This document shows positions 1 to 9,271 of a DNA stretch of 64,000 nt, piece after piece. Each line of letters begins with the position of its first letter. Positions within the stretch are counted from its first letter, which is position 1. The position numbers and the translations under genes are program-made. The notes beneath the pieces are model-generated. The model worked only from the letters and a program-made list of their open reading frames with translations. It was not told the DNA's origin and ran no database searches. The stretch is from CAZUAQ01 sp964618455 (GTDB lineage Bacteria; Planctomycetota; Phycisphaerae; UBA1845; PWPN01): positions 1 through 64,000 of the forward strand of contig CAZUAQ010000029.1 in the NCBI GenBank assembly GCA_964618455.1, given 5' to 3'.

Positions 1-116
1 CCGAGGGCGCAACCTAACAGGCGCCGAACATCAAGGGTTTTCTACAGAGCCGGACCGTCCCTTTCTCCTTCTTGAAAGAGCTTCTCACACACGTCCTGAG
101 CGCTTATTGCATTTTT

Positions 117-1109
117 TTACGCACGATTGAGCTTCAGGATCTTTCGCGCGGCGGCGGTGCAGGCCTGGAAGTGCTTGAACTCGCGCGCGACCGTTTCGGC
201 TTCGTCGTCGCCGGGATAGACCGGCGTTTCCAGCGCGATGTAGAGGTCCGGCTTCTCGGCCAGCACGATGTCCAGGCATTGGGCGATCGGCACCTGTCCC
301 TGCTCGAGGACGCGTTCGCTCCACACCGGATGGCCTTCGTCGTCGAAGCGCATCACCCAGTCCTTGAGATGCATGGACGTCGAATAGGGGGCGAGGTTCT
401 TCGCCGCCACCAGCGGGTCCTCCCTGCGGAACAGGCTGTTGCCGGTATCGAAGCAGCAGCCGACGCGCGGATGACCGGCCTTGTCGAGCAGTTCCGCCAG
501 TTGGACCGACGTGAAGTCACCGTGATTCTCGACGGCGATGTCGACGTCGTGATCCTCGGCGATCTTCCCTGCCTCGGCCAGGGCGCCGGGCGCGTACTTC
601 ATGTAGATGGCCAGTTTCTCGGGGCCGTCGTTCTCCCCGCCGCAGAAGGTGCGTAGCGCCCGCCCGCCGAATCGCGCGGTCAGCTCGATCCGCTGACGCA
701 TGCGGTCGACGTCCCATCCGCCCATGCCGAACTCGACGTAGTGGCCGCGCTCGACCGTGGCGGCGTAGAGCCGATCGAGTGTGGCGGAGTCGTCCCCGGG
801 AAAGTGGCTGGGGTCGATCTGCAATCCCGAGAGCCCGTGCTTCTCCAGCAGGCCGGTGACCCACCAGAGATCCTTGCGCAAGGCCGGGTCCTTGGCGCTC
901 AGGCAGCGATGCAGTGTGTAGGTATCCAATCCGAGCCGCGCGTTGTGTTCGACGGTGACTTGCGACGGATTCGTCCTTCCGGGCGAAACACGTTTCGACG
1001 CGCACCCGGGAAGCAAGGACGCCACTCCCATGGCGGTCAGGCTGCATGCCGTATGCGAGAGAAAGGATCGGCGCGACCACAACGACTCTTCGGAATGGAG
1101 ATTCGGCAT
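117..1109 (-). CDS. Tat-exported lipoprotein with sugar phosphate isomerase/epimerase-like TIM barrel
   Basis: This encodes a 330-residue protein. The chosen ATG follows an AGGAG site by 7 nt. The reading frame is open further upstream, but that extension does not look like protein. The N-terminus has a twin-arginine motif (SRRSFLS), a hydrophobic stretch and a lipobox (LLPGC), so it is probably a Tat-exported lipoprotein. The rest resembles the xylose isomerase-like/AP endonuclease 2 TIM-barrel family. Likely metal or active-site residues are the Glu in AVENHGD, the His in SMHLKDW and the Glu in ALETPV. Such proteins are common in planctomycetes and usually act on sugars or sugar derivatives; the substrate cannot be read from the sequence. 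It lies downstream of and co-directional with the MopE-repeat gene, but a terminator separates them. Confidence 0.8.
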   Translation of the reverse strand: MPNLHSEESLWSRRSFLSHTACSLTAMGVASLLPGCASKRVSPGRTNPSQVTVEHNARLGLDTYTLHRCLSAKDPALRKDLWWVTGLLEKHGLSGLQIDPSHFPGDDSATLDRLYAATVERGHYVEFGMGGWDVDRMRQRIELTARFGGRALRTFCGGENDGPEKLAIYMKYAPGALAEAGKIAEDHDVDIAVENHGDFTSVQLAELLDKAGHPRVGCCFDTGNSLFRREDPLVAAKNLAPYSTSMHLKDWVMRFDDEGHPVWSERVLEQGQVPIAQCLDIVLAEKPDLYIALETPVYPGDDEAETVAREFKHFQACTAAARKILKLNRA

Positions 1110-1269
1110 CTTGGACTCCTGCAGCGAAGTGAAGATCCATCGGGGCTCGGAGATCGGGTGACCCGCCCATACGTGGATCGCGTTGAGAGGCATGGTACCG
1201 GTCGTGAGAGGCTGACGCCAGAAGGGACGCGCTGCCTGCATCAGGAATAAAGGTCGCGGAAGATCGGCG

Positions 1270-1306
1270 AAAAAGCACGAGGACGAGGGTTGGCCCCTCG
1301 TCCTCG
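1270..1306 (-). terminator. Rho-independent terminator after the MopE-repeat gene
   Basis: A perfect 12-bp stem (1278-1289 with 1295-1306, 5-nt loop) is followed on the minus strand by a TTTTT run. It lies about 50 bp past the stop codon of the gene at 1359-5399. Confidence 0.85.
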
Positions 1307-1358
1307 GTGATGCATGTTTCCATGCGAAGCGTACATGTGATTACGGCACGGACATCCC

Positions 1359-4300
1359 TCACGGGTTGATCACGATGTCTCCGGTAATGCCGATGAAGTC
1401 CTGGAAGCCGTCGTCGTCCGCCGGGTTCTGCGTCTCGACGGCGATGATGCGGTTCCGCTGGAAGGAGACTGCGCCACCCAGTTCGAGGCCTTCGGCATCG
1501 AGCGGGGGCGTGTTGTTGCCCAGTCGCTCGCGGATCGTGTCCAGAACCGTGGTCTCCCCGGCTTCGTTGTTCAGGAAGTCGAGTTCGGGCACATCGATCT
1601 CCCCGAGGCAGAGCACGCCGAAGGGATCCTCGCGCTCCAGCAGGACGGGATTGCCGAACCGGATCCGGGATCGTCCGTTGTTGCCCTCTTCGAGCTGGAG
1701 CTGGAACTGGATCTCGGCGGCCAGGCAGGTTTCCCAGATGCGGCATTCGGTGGCATCAATGCTCTCGACCGGTTCATCCTCGTCAAGCTTGTTGATCCGG
1801 CAGGGCGGGATGGCTTGAATATCGCCCGAGTCCACGGTGCCGGAACCGTCGCGATCGGCGACGAGGAAGAACGAGAGCTGCGGCGTCCGCACGACCACCT
1901 CCACCGGATCCGTGGCGGGGTCGTCATCAAAGAGAATCTGCGGCGGTACATCCATGCGGCCATGAAGCACGACCACGGTGTCGATGCCGATGTTGTGGTT
2001 CTCCTTGACACGTGCAGCCCGGCGGCACTGGCGGCGCTCTTCCGAAAGCAGCGGGAACTGGGTGCAGTCACCACCACGGAAGCCGACGCAGCGGGCCGAA
2101 CGGACGGGGTCGGGGATCGCATTGCAAACCGGTGTGAAGCGGTCGAGCGTCAGGACCTCGTTGAATTGCGTTCGGATGCGACCGGTCAGCACCGCACTGT
2201 AGAACAACTGGTTGATGACATCGTCGGAAAGACAGATGGTCACGTCATCGGCCAGCTGGTTCTTGATGTCGCGGATCGGCGGCTGGGGCATCGGGGCATT
2301 CTTCAGCGGCGTCCCCGGCACGTTGAGCGCGAGCGGCTCGATCTCGCTGGGTTCGGGTTCGAACGCCGCTTCCAGGGCGACCGCGATACCGGCGGCGGTG
2401 ATCTCCGCCTCCGAGATCCGGCTGTCGCGCTGGCGTGAGCCGAAGTCCGGAAGGTCGCGATTCTCGAATCGCGCGAGATCCAGTTCAAACGGATCGCCGT
2501 CGAGTCCACCAATGCGGTCCTTGATGTCGTCACCGGTCAGCTCGAAGGAAATGTTGCCGAGTCCGGGATCCCAGAAGCCGAACGTCACCACCTGGGCCAG
2601 GAAGTTGACAATATCGAGGAAGAAGCCGGCCAGGCATCCGATATCCACATCGCCGCTGATTCGCAAGCCGTTGTCCACGTCGCCCTCGTCGAAAACGAGA
2701 TCCAGCGGTGTCCGGTTGACCAGGCGATCTTCGGTGACGTCGAACTCCAGGCCCATGCCCGTTCGTTTGAAGCGGGCCCGCATGTCCACCGTGACGCAGG
2801 AGGCGCACAAGCAGCCGCCGAATGCACACACGCATCCACTCTGGCAGTAGCCGTCGAAGAAAACGATCTTGTCGACCTGCGGCAGATTGAAGCGGATGGG
2901 GATCTTGTTCTCTTCCGGCGTGGCGGAGATGGTGATCATGTCCGAATTGACCGGGGCCTGTTCCACGGTAATCACCGTGGGCGGATCGCAGGCGTCGGGA
3001 ATATCAAAAGTCCGCTCATCCCGGAGCGCCTCGAGTTGCTCGCGGACGCGCCCGCCGATCTCGGGCCGGTTCCGGTTATTGAAGGCATCGAAGAAGGTGT
3101 TCAATCCACCGGTCGTCAGCGCCAGGGTGAAGGCCCTGGGGACCGCGCTGGCTGAACTGCCGTCCTTGTCGGCGCCGGGCCGGATGGGGCCGACACCGAA
3201 GATGCGATTCTCATAGCTGGTGTTGAAATCCCGGTCCCGGGCTTCGGCGATCAGCCGATTGTTGCCGGGGTCGAATCCGGGTCGGGAGATGCCGTCGTTG
3301 AGGGTATCCCGCAGCCGATTGACCGGGACGTCTTCATCAAAGGTGGCCACGTACTTCCCGCCTTTGCACTCGTCGCCTTCCTCGAAGACGGGTTCGTTGA
3401 GCGGGATCGGGAAGCGATTGATCAGGAAGTCGGAGATTTCACGTCCGTGGCAGACATTGCCAGCCACGCGGATGGTGAACGGTTTGCTTCCGCCGACGAC
3501 CGAGCCGCGGGTGGGTGTGTCCACGGTCACCGTGAAACCATCGGAAGTGCCCTTGGCATCAAGATCATCCTGGAAGCAGAAGGGGCTGAGCGGGGTCCGC
3601 TGCACACCGGGCCGCGGCGTGCCCACCACGTTGACGATGTGCTGTCCGCAGCCCAGTCCGACCAGCGTCATCGAGATCGTGTTGGGAGAGGGAACCTCCG
3701 GGGGGGCGGTCTGCACGTTCAGGTCGATGATCTCGACCACCACGCCGTTGATGTTCGCGAAGCCGGAGTAGGGGCCTCCGGGGAACGCCGTGGCGGGGTT
3801 GAGTCCCATCTCCGCGAAGATGTCCACGCAATCGACGAAGACGCGAAGCGTCGCCGGGTTCACGTTCGGAATCGCGGCCAGAACCGGCGTCTCGTCCCCC
3901 GAAGAGGTCGCGATGACCTGGCCGGAGGGTTCGATCACCTGGATCGTGGGGATGTTCGAGGCAAAGGCGTATTCCTTCTCGAGCCCGTTCCGCGCGATGA
4001 CACGCAGGAGGGGAATCGGCGTGAAAATACGATGCACATTGTTGATCGTCTCCGCCACGACGCAGTCATCGGGATAGGGCATCGCACCGAGTCGTGCGGT
4101 ATCGCCGTCCTGGACATTCCGCAGGATCGCGACTTCCTCGCCTTCGGCATTGAGAGCGAGCAGGTCGGCATTGATGAATGTGCCCTGGTCCGCGCCGGAG
4201 ACCGACGTGTCCACCGTGTACCAGCCGATGCAGTCCTTGCAGACGCCCGGGGTCAGGGCGGCGCCGGCCTGCAGGTCGGAGCCGGAGCATCCGCTGTCCT

Positions 4301-5399
4301 CACCGTCGATAAATCCATCGCAGTCATTGTCGACTTCATCGACGCACGAGAAGCCGGAGGGACCTTCGGGGCTGGGGGCCGCGGGGATCGCGTTGCAGAC
4401 CGTTCCCGTACCGTCGGCGTTGCAGACGCGGATGCCGGTTCGCGCACATCCGCCGACACCGGCGGTGCACTCGGTGCCCTTCAGCGGGAAGAGTTCATCG
4501 ACCAGACCATTGCCGTTGTTATCGATACCGTCGCAGATTTCCTCCCCTTCGCAGTCGGGGTCGTTCAGGTCGGTCAAGCCGTCGCAGTCGTTGTCGAGGC
4601 CGTCCGAGCAACGCAATGTACCGGGAGGGCCTTCGAGTAACGGCTGGGGTGTGATCGCGTTGCAGACGATGTTGCCGTTGTCGCAGACCAGGGTTCCGGA
4701 GCGTGCGCAAATGCCCTGGCCGACATTGCAGGAGTTGCCGAGGCCGAACTCCACGAAATCCTCGTCGACCTCGCCGTCGAAGTCATTGTCGAAGCCGTCG
4801 CAGGTTGACGGGCCGATGCAGTCGCCGCCCAGCGGGCAGAATTCCTGGGTGGTGCAATCGGGATCCTCATGGTCGGCAAGACCGTCGCAGTCGTTGTCGC
4901 TGAAGTCGAAGCACGACGGATCGAACCAGGGGCCCTCGTCGCCCGGGGGATTGTCGGGCACGGCGTTGCATACCGGCTGACCGCCCTGGCACACCACGGT
5001 GCCGATGGCAAAGCAATCGCCGAAACCGCCGATACAGGCATCGCCCAGAGAGAGAGTCACCAATTGACCGTACGTCGGGGAATCCTCGTCTCCGTCGAAT
5101 CCCTGGAGGGAGATCCCGTCGTCGGCCACATCGTCGCAATCATCATCGATTCCGTTGCACACCTCGGTGGCGCCGGGAAAGATGTTGCCGTTGTTGTCGT
5201 TGCAATCGGTGGCCGATCCGTTCGAACATGAAGAGTTCCCGGGGGAACCGTAGCCGTCCCCGTCGTTGTCGCTGCACTCTTCCTCGCCGGCGCGCAGCGG
5301 TGACGCCAGCGCGAATGCCAGGAGAATTACGAGAACCGGGATGCTTCGGTCCATCAATTGAGTCATCACCGTTCGTCTCCGATTATATTTGGGCTTCAT
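1359..5399 (-). CDS. Large secreted protein with MopE-type putative metal-binding repeats
   Basis: This 1346-residue protein has a Sec-type signal (hydrophobic core IPVLVILLAFALASPLRAG). Residues about 40-375 hold a series of Asp/Cys-rich units such as CNGIDDDCDD and CSDGLDNDCDGLTD. These match the MopE/putative metal-binding repeat (Pfam PF11617) and look like calcium-type loops. The remaining roughly 970 residues are not recognised; they include a Cys-rich patch (residues about 850-870) and end in GITGDIVINP. It is presumably a cell-surface or extracellular protein. The start is either ATG 5399, with AGAAGG upstream, or ATG 5366, with GGAG about 10 nt upstream and a more compact signal peptide. 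It follows the secreted gene at 5465-6811 by 65 bp, so the two are probably co-transcribed. Confidence 0.8.
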   Translation of the reverse strand: MKPKYNRRRTVMTQLMDRSIPVLVILLAFALASPLRAGEEECSDNDGDGYGSPGNSSCSNGSATDCNDNNGNIFPGATEVCNGIDDDCDDVADDGISLQGFDGDEDSPTYGQLVTLSLGDACIGGFGDCFAIGTVVCQGGQPVCNAVPDNPPGDEGPWFDPSCFDFSDNDCDGLADHEDPDCTTQEFCPLGGDCIGPSTCDGFDNDFDGEVDEDFVEFGLGNSCNVGQGICARSGTLVCDNGNIVCNAITPQPLLEGPPGTLRCSDGLDNDCDGLTDLNDPDCEGEEICDGIDNNGNGLVDELFPLKGTECTAGVGGCARTGIRVCNADGTGTVCNAIPAAPSPEGPSGFSCVDEVDNDCDGFIDGEDSGCSGSDLQAGAALTPGVCKDCIGWYTVDTSVSGADQGTFINADLLALNAEGEEVAILRNVQDGDTARLGAMPYPDDCVVAETINNVHRIFTPIPLLRVIARNGLEKEYAFASNIPTIQVIEPSGQVIATSSGDETPVLAAIPNVNPATLRVFVDCVDIFAEMGLNPATAFPGGPYSGFANINGVVVEIIDLNVQTAPPEVPSPNTISMTLVGLGCGQHIVNVVGTPRPGVQRTPLSPFCFQDDLDAKGTSDGFTVTVDTPTRGSVVGGSKPFTIRVAGNVCHGREISDFLINRFPIPLNEPVFEEGDECKGGKYVATFDEDVPVNRLRDTLNDGISRPGFDPGNNRLIAEARDRDFNTSYENRIFGVGPIRPGADKDGSSASAVPRAFTLALTTGGLNTFFDAFNNRNRPEIGGRVREQLEALRDERTFDIPDACDPPTVITVEQAPVNSDMITISATPEENKIPIRFNLPQVDKIVFFDGYCQSGCVCAFGGCLCASCVTVDMRARFKRTGMGLEFDVTEDRLVNRTPLDLVFDEGDVDNGLRISGDVDIGCLAGFFLDIVNFLAQVVTFGFWDPGLGNISFELTGDDIKDRIGGLDGDPFELDLARFENRDLPDFGSRQRDSRISEAEITAAGIAVALEAAFEPEPSEIEPLALNVPGTPLKNAPMPQPPIRDIKNQLADDVTICLSDDVINQLFYSAVLTGRIRTQFNEVLTLDRFTPVCNAIPDPVRSARCVGFRGGDCTQFPLLSEERRQCRRAARVKENHNIGIDTVVVLHGRMDVPPQILFDDDPATDPVEVVVRTPQLSFFLVADRDGSGTVDSGDIQAIPPCRINKLDEDEPVESIDATECRIWETCLAAEIQFQLQLEEGNNGRSRIRFGNPVLLEREDPFGVLCLGEIDVPELDFLNNEAGETTVLDTIRERLGNNTPPLDAEGLELGGAVSFQRNRIIAVETQNPADDDGFQDFIGITGDIVINP

Positions 5400-5464
5400 C
5401 GTCTTCTACCCTTCTGTGCATCTTCACCGCGAGAGCATCGTCGGCTGCTGTCAGGAGGCCTTTC

Positions 5465-6811
5465 TTACGAACCGAGATCGATGCCCGACTCGTCCAAAGG
5501 CTCCGTGTCTCCTTCGGAGGAGCTATCGCCGCGACCCGGCCGATCGGCCTGGCGCGTGCGGCCTGAGCCGGTATCCACCGGGGCCGTCGACTCCTCGCTT
5601 CCCTTACCCAGATCCAGTGCGGATTCATCGTCGATCGTCGTATCGCCTTCGTCCTCTTCATCCTCCTCGCCCGGGGGCATGGGGTTGAACAGGATGGCCG
5701 CCTCTTCGCATCCTTCACCGGCCAGGACGCGCCCGCTGCTGTCCCGATGATCGTCTCCGGTCGAGAAGCGCGTGTCGCGCCGGCTGACCCCGACCATGGC
5801 GGTCGGCAGTACGAGTCGCTCACTCTCCGCGCAATTCTCGATATCGGGCAGGGCATCGATCGCCGCCTTGGCGAAGTCGGTCTGCAGAACCTCTCGCGAA
5901 AACTGATGCTGAACCTCGTCCGCCCGGCTGAGCAGACGTTGATCCCAACAGGTGAACTGGTACTCGGTGCCCGCGAATCGGACCTCGTTCTGGTTGTGGA
6001 TCACGAACGAGGCGATGGTGGTCGTCGGCGGGAAGCTCAGTAGGCGGAAATCCATGTCCAGCGGAAGCAGCGTGAGATCCGTGTCGTGGTGGAGCGTGAC
6101 CAGGTTGGTGGTCGGGGCACAGGCGCCCCAGGTGAAGAAGTTCATGCAGAGTTTTTCGTAGGGGGCCTGGTACTCCTTGCCGTTGAGCATCAGCCGACCG
6201 GGGATTTCGTCCGGTGCACTGCCCTGCGATCCGGAGAGCGCCTGGAAGGCGACGGCGCCGTATTCCCAGGAACTGCCTTCGTCGTAGTTGATCGTCGTGG
6301 CGGAACCTCCGAGCTGATTCCATACAATCTCTTCACCCTCTTCATCGACCGCGATGGCAACGATGAAGCCGCGAACGACACGCGTGTTGACTTCGCCTTC
6401 CGGGTCGGGGCGACCGAGCAGAGCCAGCCGCTTGAACGGCAGGATATCAATCGGGTCGCCGGAATCGGCGGAGAAGTAAAGCGGCTGATCCACGGTGAGC
6501 GTGATGGTGGTCGACCGGGTGTTCCATCCGTCGATGGTGCGCTCGCCCGTGCGTTGCGGCGGATCCCCGTTGACGTAGATCAGCCGGACGTTGACCGGCT
6601 CGGCGGTATCGTTCGTCAGCGTAATCAGTGTGTCCTGCTTGAGGCGGTTCAGCCCTCCCCATTTCACCTCGACGGCGGGATAGATGAGGACGCTACCCTT
6701 GATGCTGTCACTGGGACCGTTGGTGAGTTCCCCGCCAACGCGTTGAGCGGAAAGTGTGGCGGCGCTCAGCGCGAATGCGACGACTGCAATCTTGACCATG
6801 ACACGATTCAC
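5465..6811 (-). CDS. Secreted protein of unknown function, paralogue of the gene at 7732-9048
   Basis: This 448-residue protein starts at GTG 6811, 7 nt after AGGAGGG. The next ATG (6799) has no such site. The signal peptide core is VKIAVVAFALSAATLSAQ. The mature protein aligns by eye along most of its length with the product of 7732-9048. Shared landmarks are KGS-L-PA-EVKW, QDTL, TNDTAEPV, VNGD, TRVVRGF, WNQLGGSAT-INY, WEYGAVAF and EYQFTCWDQ. The C-terminus is acidic and carries the motif TTIDDESALDLG, with a second shorter copy (LDESGIDLGS) as its last residues. No known domain was recognised. The shared core and its position upstream of the MopE-repeat gene suggest a common role at the cell surface, which is inference only. 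Confidence 0.75.
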   Translation of the reverse strand: MNRVMVKIAVVAFALSAATLSAQRVGGELTNGPSDSIKGSVLIYPAVEVKWGGLNRLKQDTLITLTNDTAEPVNVRLIYVNGDPPQRTGERTIDGWNTRSTTITLTVDQPLYFSADSGDPIDILPFKRLALLGRPDPEGEVNTRVVRGFIVAIAVDEEGEEIVWNQLGGSATTINYDEGSSWEYGAVAFQALSGSQGSAPDEIPGRLMLNGKEYQAPYEKLCMNFFTWGACAPTTNLVTLHHDTDLTLLPLDMDFRLLSFPPTTTIASFVIHNQNEVRFAGTEYQFTCWDQRLLSRADEVQHQFSREVLQTDFAKAAIDALPDIENCAESERLVLPTAMVGVSRRDTRFSTGDDHRDSSGRVLAGEGCEEAAILFNPMPPGEEDEEDEGDTTIDDESALDLGKGSEESTAPVDTGSGRTRQADRPGRGDSSSEGDTEPLDESGIDLGS

Positions 6812-7731
6812 GTATCGGCCCTCCTGAAGGGATTTCGCCGAAACCGGCATGCTTTCAGCGGACGAATGCGTCTTCCGGCGCGTTCGCCCGTGCGTTCAGA
6901 TCAGGTGCACCTGCAACAGGAATCAAGAAGCCCCCCGATGCGACTTCACGGTGGATCAGCCAGGGATGCAATCGACCCAGCGCCCGGTGGTAAGATACTC
7001 GTCTGAACGGTCCGGGAGCATGCGTCTTCTGCGCGCATGCAGATCCGGATCCACGGCTGGTCATTGCATGTACCGTACAGACGCCGGTCCTTGGCCCGTT
7101 ACCGACAGGGGCCCACACTGAAAAAAGCAGGCACTGGTCCCACGATAGCATTCCGGCCCATCCACAGCAAGGAAATTGCAGGCTCGGCAAGAATAAGAAT
7201 GTGTTGCAGGCCACGTCCCGCAAGAATAAAGGGAGTGCCCCTTCTTCATGGAGGGCACGACGCTCGTTCTGTCGGGATTCCGACCTTCACCGAATCTTTG
7301 CATCTCAAGTGCCGCACAGGTGGGATTTCCCTTGCGTGGAACATACCCGCTCATTAGAATCGGGGGAGAATACGGGCTATCAGGGATCGACACGAAGATT
7401 ATGTCCATGCCGAATGACGGGGAGCGTCTGTGGTTCGGCATGCGAGCGCTATCCTGCGAGTCACCGGTCGCCCGTTCAGCGCCGATCCATCTTGTGGGCC
7501 GCGTTCGGGTGGGAGTGAACGCGCATCAGTTGAGATGAGTTACCAGAAGTGATTGCTTGTCAGAGCCTGTGTGTCATTGCCATCCGGCATGCATTCGGCG
7601 GCTCTGTTTGACTTCGTCTGATCGGGCGTTCGCTTGAACCGCCCGATAATGTGGAATCATGATGAAAACTGCCGGCGGCGCATGACAGCCTCGAGTCGCC
7701 GTCCATCACCAGAAAAAGGAGAGGTACGACG
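6812..7731. other. Long divergent intergenic region without a supported gene
   Basis: About 920 bp separate the two divergent paralogues. Several reading frames of 60-126 codons are open on both strands (for example 7061-7441 minus and 7248-7538 plus). None has a convincing ribosome binding site or a recognisable product. The stretch is richer in A+T between about 7100 and 7420 than its surroundings. It must contain the start signals for both flanking genes, but no clear -35/-10 pair could be fixed. Confidence 0.5.
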
Positions 7732-9048
7732 ATGAAGCGCACGACAACTTGCTTGACGGTCATGACCGTGCTGGCCGGCCTGACGGGCTCTGCATTCGCT
7801 CAGTCGGATGGGCGGATCAGCACCGCCTGCACGGGCACCAAGGGCAGCCTGCTTGCCTTTCCCGCCATCGAGGTGAAGTGGGACGTCCGCGGACAGGTCA
7901 TCCAGGACACGCTGGTGCAGGTCACCAACGACTCCTCGGAAGAAGTGTTCGTCCAGTTCTACATGGTCAATGGTGATGAGCCGATTCCGGACGGCCCGAT
8001 CAACGACGGTCACCCCGGCTGGAACTGGGCGGACTGCCAGATTCTGTTGACGCCCGACCAGCCGACGTACTGGTCGGCGGCGACGGGGCTTCCCGCCGGC
8101 TGCCAGCCTTTCTCGGTGCTGGATGACGGGGTACCTCCCGGACGCACCGATCCCGAGGCGGGGTTCGGCACGCGCGTGCTTCGCGGCTTCCTCCTCGGCT
8201 GGGCAGTCAACGCCGCCGGTCAGGAGATCAGCTGGAACCAGCTCTCCGGTTCGGCCACGCAGATCAACTACACGGACAGCTGGAGCTGGGAATATCCCGC
8301 AACGGCGTTTCGTGCGATCAACACGCAGATGGGTGCGATGACCGACCAGATTCCGGGTGTGCTTCGCCTGGATGGCTTCGAGTACGAAGCCGGTCCCGAC
8401 CGTCTTCTGTTCAACTTCAATGCGGTCGGCGCGCGGTTCCGTAACGGGCTGAACGTCGCCACGGCGGTCGATACCGACCTGACCCTCATGCTGCTCACCA
8501 ACGACCTGCGACAGGACAACTTCGGCCCGGTGACCACCAAGGCCAAGTTCGACATCTGGAACCTGAACGAGACGCGTCTCTCGGGGACGGAAATCTGCAT
8601 CACCTGCTGGGATCAGACGCTGCTGAGCGACTACGGCGTGCCGAACAACTTCAAGGTCGAGAACCTGCAGACCGACGTCGGCAAGGCCCGTATCGACGGC
8701 ATGAGCAGCCAGGTGTGCGACGAGAACTGCAACGACAACGAGCCGCGCGACGGCGAGGACTACATCTGCAGCCAGGAGGCATCGCTGCTGGGTGTCGCCC
8801 AGAAGATCTTCCGCATCGGCAACTTCCAGAACGGAAGCCTGTCGGCAGCGGGGACGTCGCTGATCAACATGGGCTCGCAGTCGGGCACCATCTGGTACGA
8901 CATCATTCGTCCGTCGTCGGGTGGGAGCATCCCCGGCACGAACAGTGGTGACACGACGCTCGAGGACGAGTCCGGTTTGGATCTGGGCAGCGATGACGGC
9001 AGCAGTGACGGCGGCTCGATTCGCGGTCGGCTCCGCAGCCGTCGCTGA
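7732..9048 (+). CDS. Secreted protein of unknown function, paralogue of the gene at 5465-6811
   Basis: This 438-residue protein has a good ribosome binding site (AAAGGAG) before the ATG and a clear signal peptide ending at GSAFAQ. Conserved landmarks shared with its divergent neighbour are SLLAFPAIEVKW, QDTLVQVTNDSSE, MVNGDEP, GTRVLRGFLLGWAV, WNQLSGSATQINY and ICITCWDQTLLS. The C-terminus contains DTTLEDESGLDLGS (8950-8991), nearly the same as the C-terminal motif of the neighbour, followed by a Ser/Gly/Asp linker and a basic end (RGRLRSRR). Several Cys residues in the last third (CDENCND) could form disulfides or bind metal. It is exported; function and anchoring are unknown. Confidence 0.8.
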   Translation: MKRTTTCLTVMTVLAGLTGSAFAQSDGRISTACTGTKGSLLAFPAIEVKWDVRGQVIQDTLVQVTNDSSEEVFVQFYMVNGDEPIPDGPINDGHPGWNWADCQILLTPDQPTYWSAATGLPAGCQPFSVLDDGVPPGRTDPEAGFGTRVLRGFLLGWAVNAAGQEISWNQLSGSATQINYTDSWSWEYPATAFRAINTQMGAMTDQIPGVLRLDGFEYEAGPDRLLFNFNAVGARFRNGLNVATAVDTDLTLMLLTNDLRQDNFGPVTTKAKFDIWNLNETRLSGTEICITCWDQTLLSDYGVPNNFKVENLQTDVGKARIDGMSSQVCDENCNDNEPRDGEDYICSQEASLLGVAQKIFRIGNFQNGSLSAAGTSLINMGSQSGTIWYDIIRPSSGGSIPGTNSGDTTLEDESGLDLGSDDGSSDGGSIRGRLRSRR

Positions 9049-9100
9049 GCGATCACCGGCAGTCGCCGGCGGATCCGACAGTCATTTGACATGAACGTGG

Positions 9101-9141
9101 CCCCATCATCGGTGAACGCACTGATGATGGGGTCTCTCTTT
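9101..9141 (+). terminator. Rho-independent terminator after the secreted paralogue
   Basis: A perfect 10-bp stem (ccccatcatc at 9101-9110 with its complement at 9123-9132) is followed by TCTCTCTTT. It begins 52 bp after the stop codon of the gene at 7732-9048. Confidence 0.75.
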
Positions 9142-9271
9142 GAAATCCTGCAGACTTCAGGCACCGGGGGCGCTCCTGGAGGCAGGCAGTCAAACGCGTT
9201 ACGATTCGCGAAGTACAAACGATGCCATGCAGGAACGTCGGCCGGAAGCCATATTCTCACGTAGGTGCGCA

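Noticed and set aside
71..1250. Plus-strand reading frames opposite the TIM-barrel lipoprotein gene
   Set aside because: Low-complexity, Arg/Ala-rich products without ribosome binding sites; they mirror the real minus-strand gene.
7061..7538. Small genes on either strand in the divergent gap (7061-7441 minus, 7248-7538 plus)
   Set aside because: They overlap each other, lack ribosome binding sites and have no recognisable sequence pattern.
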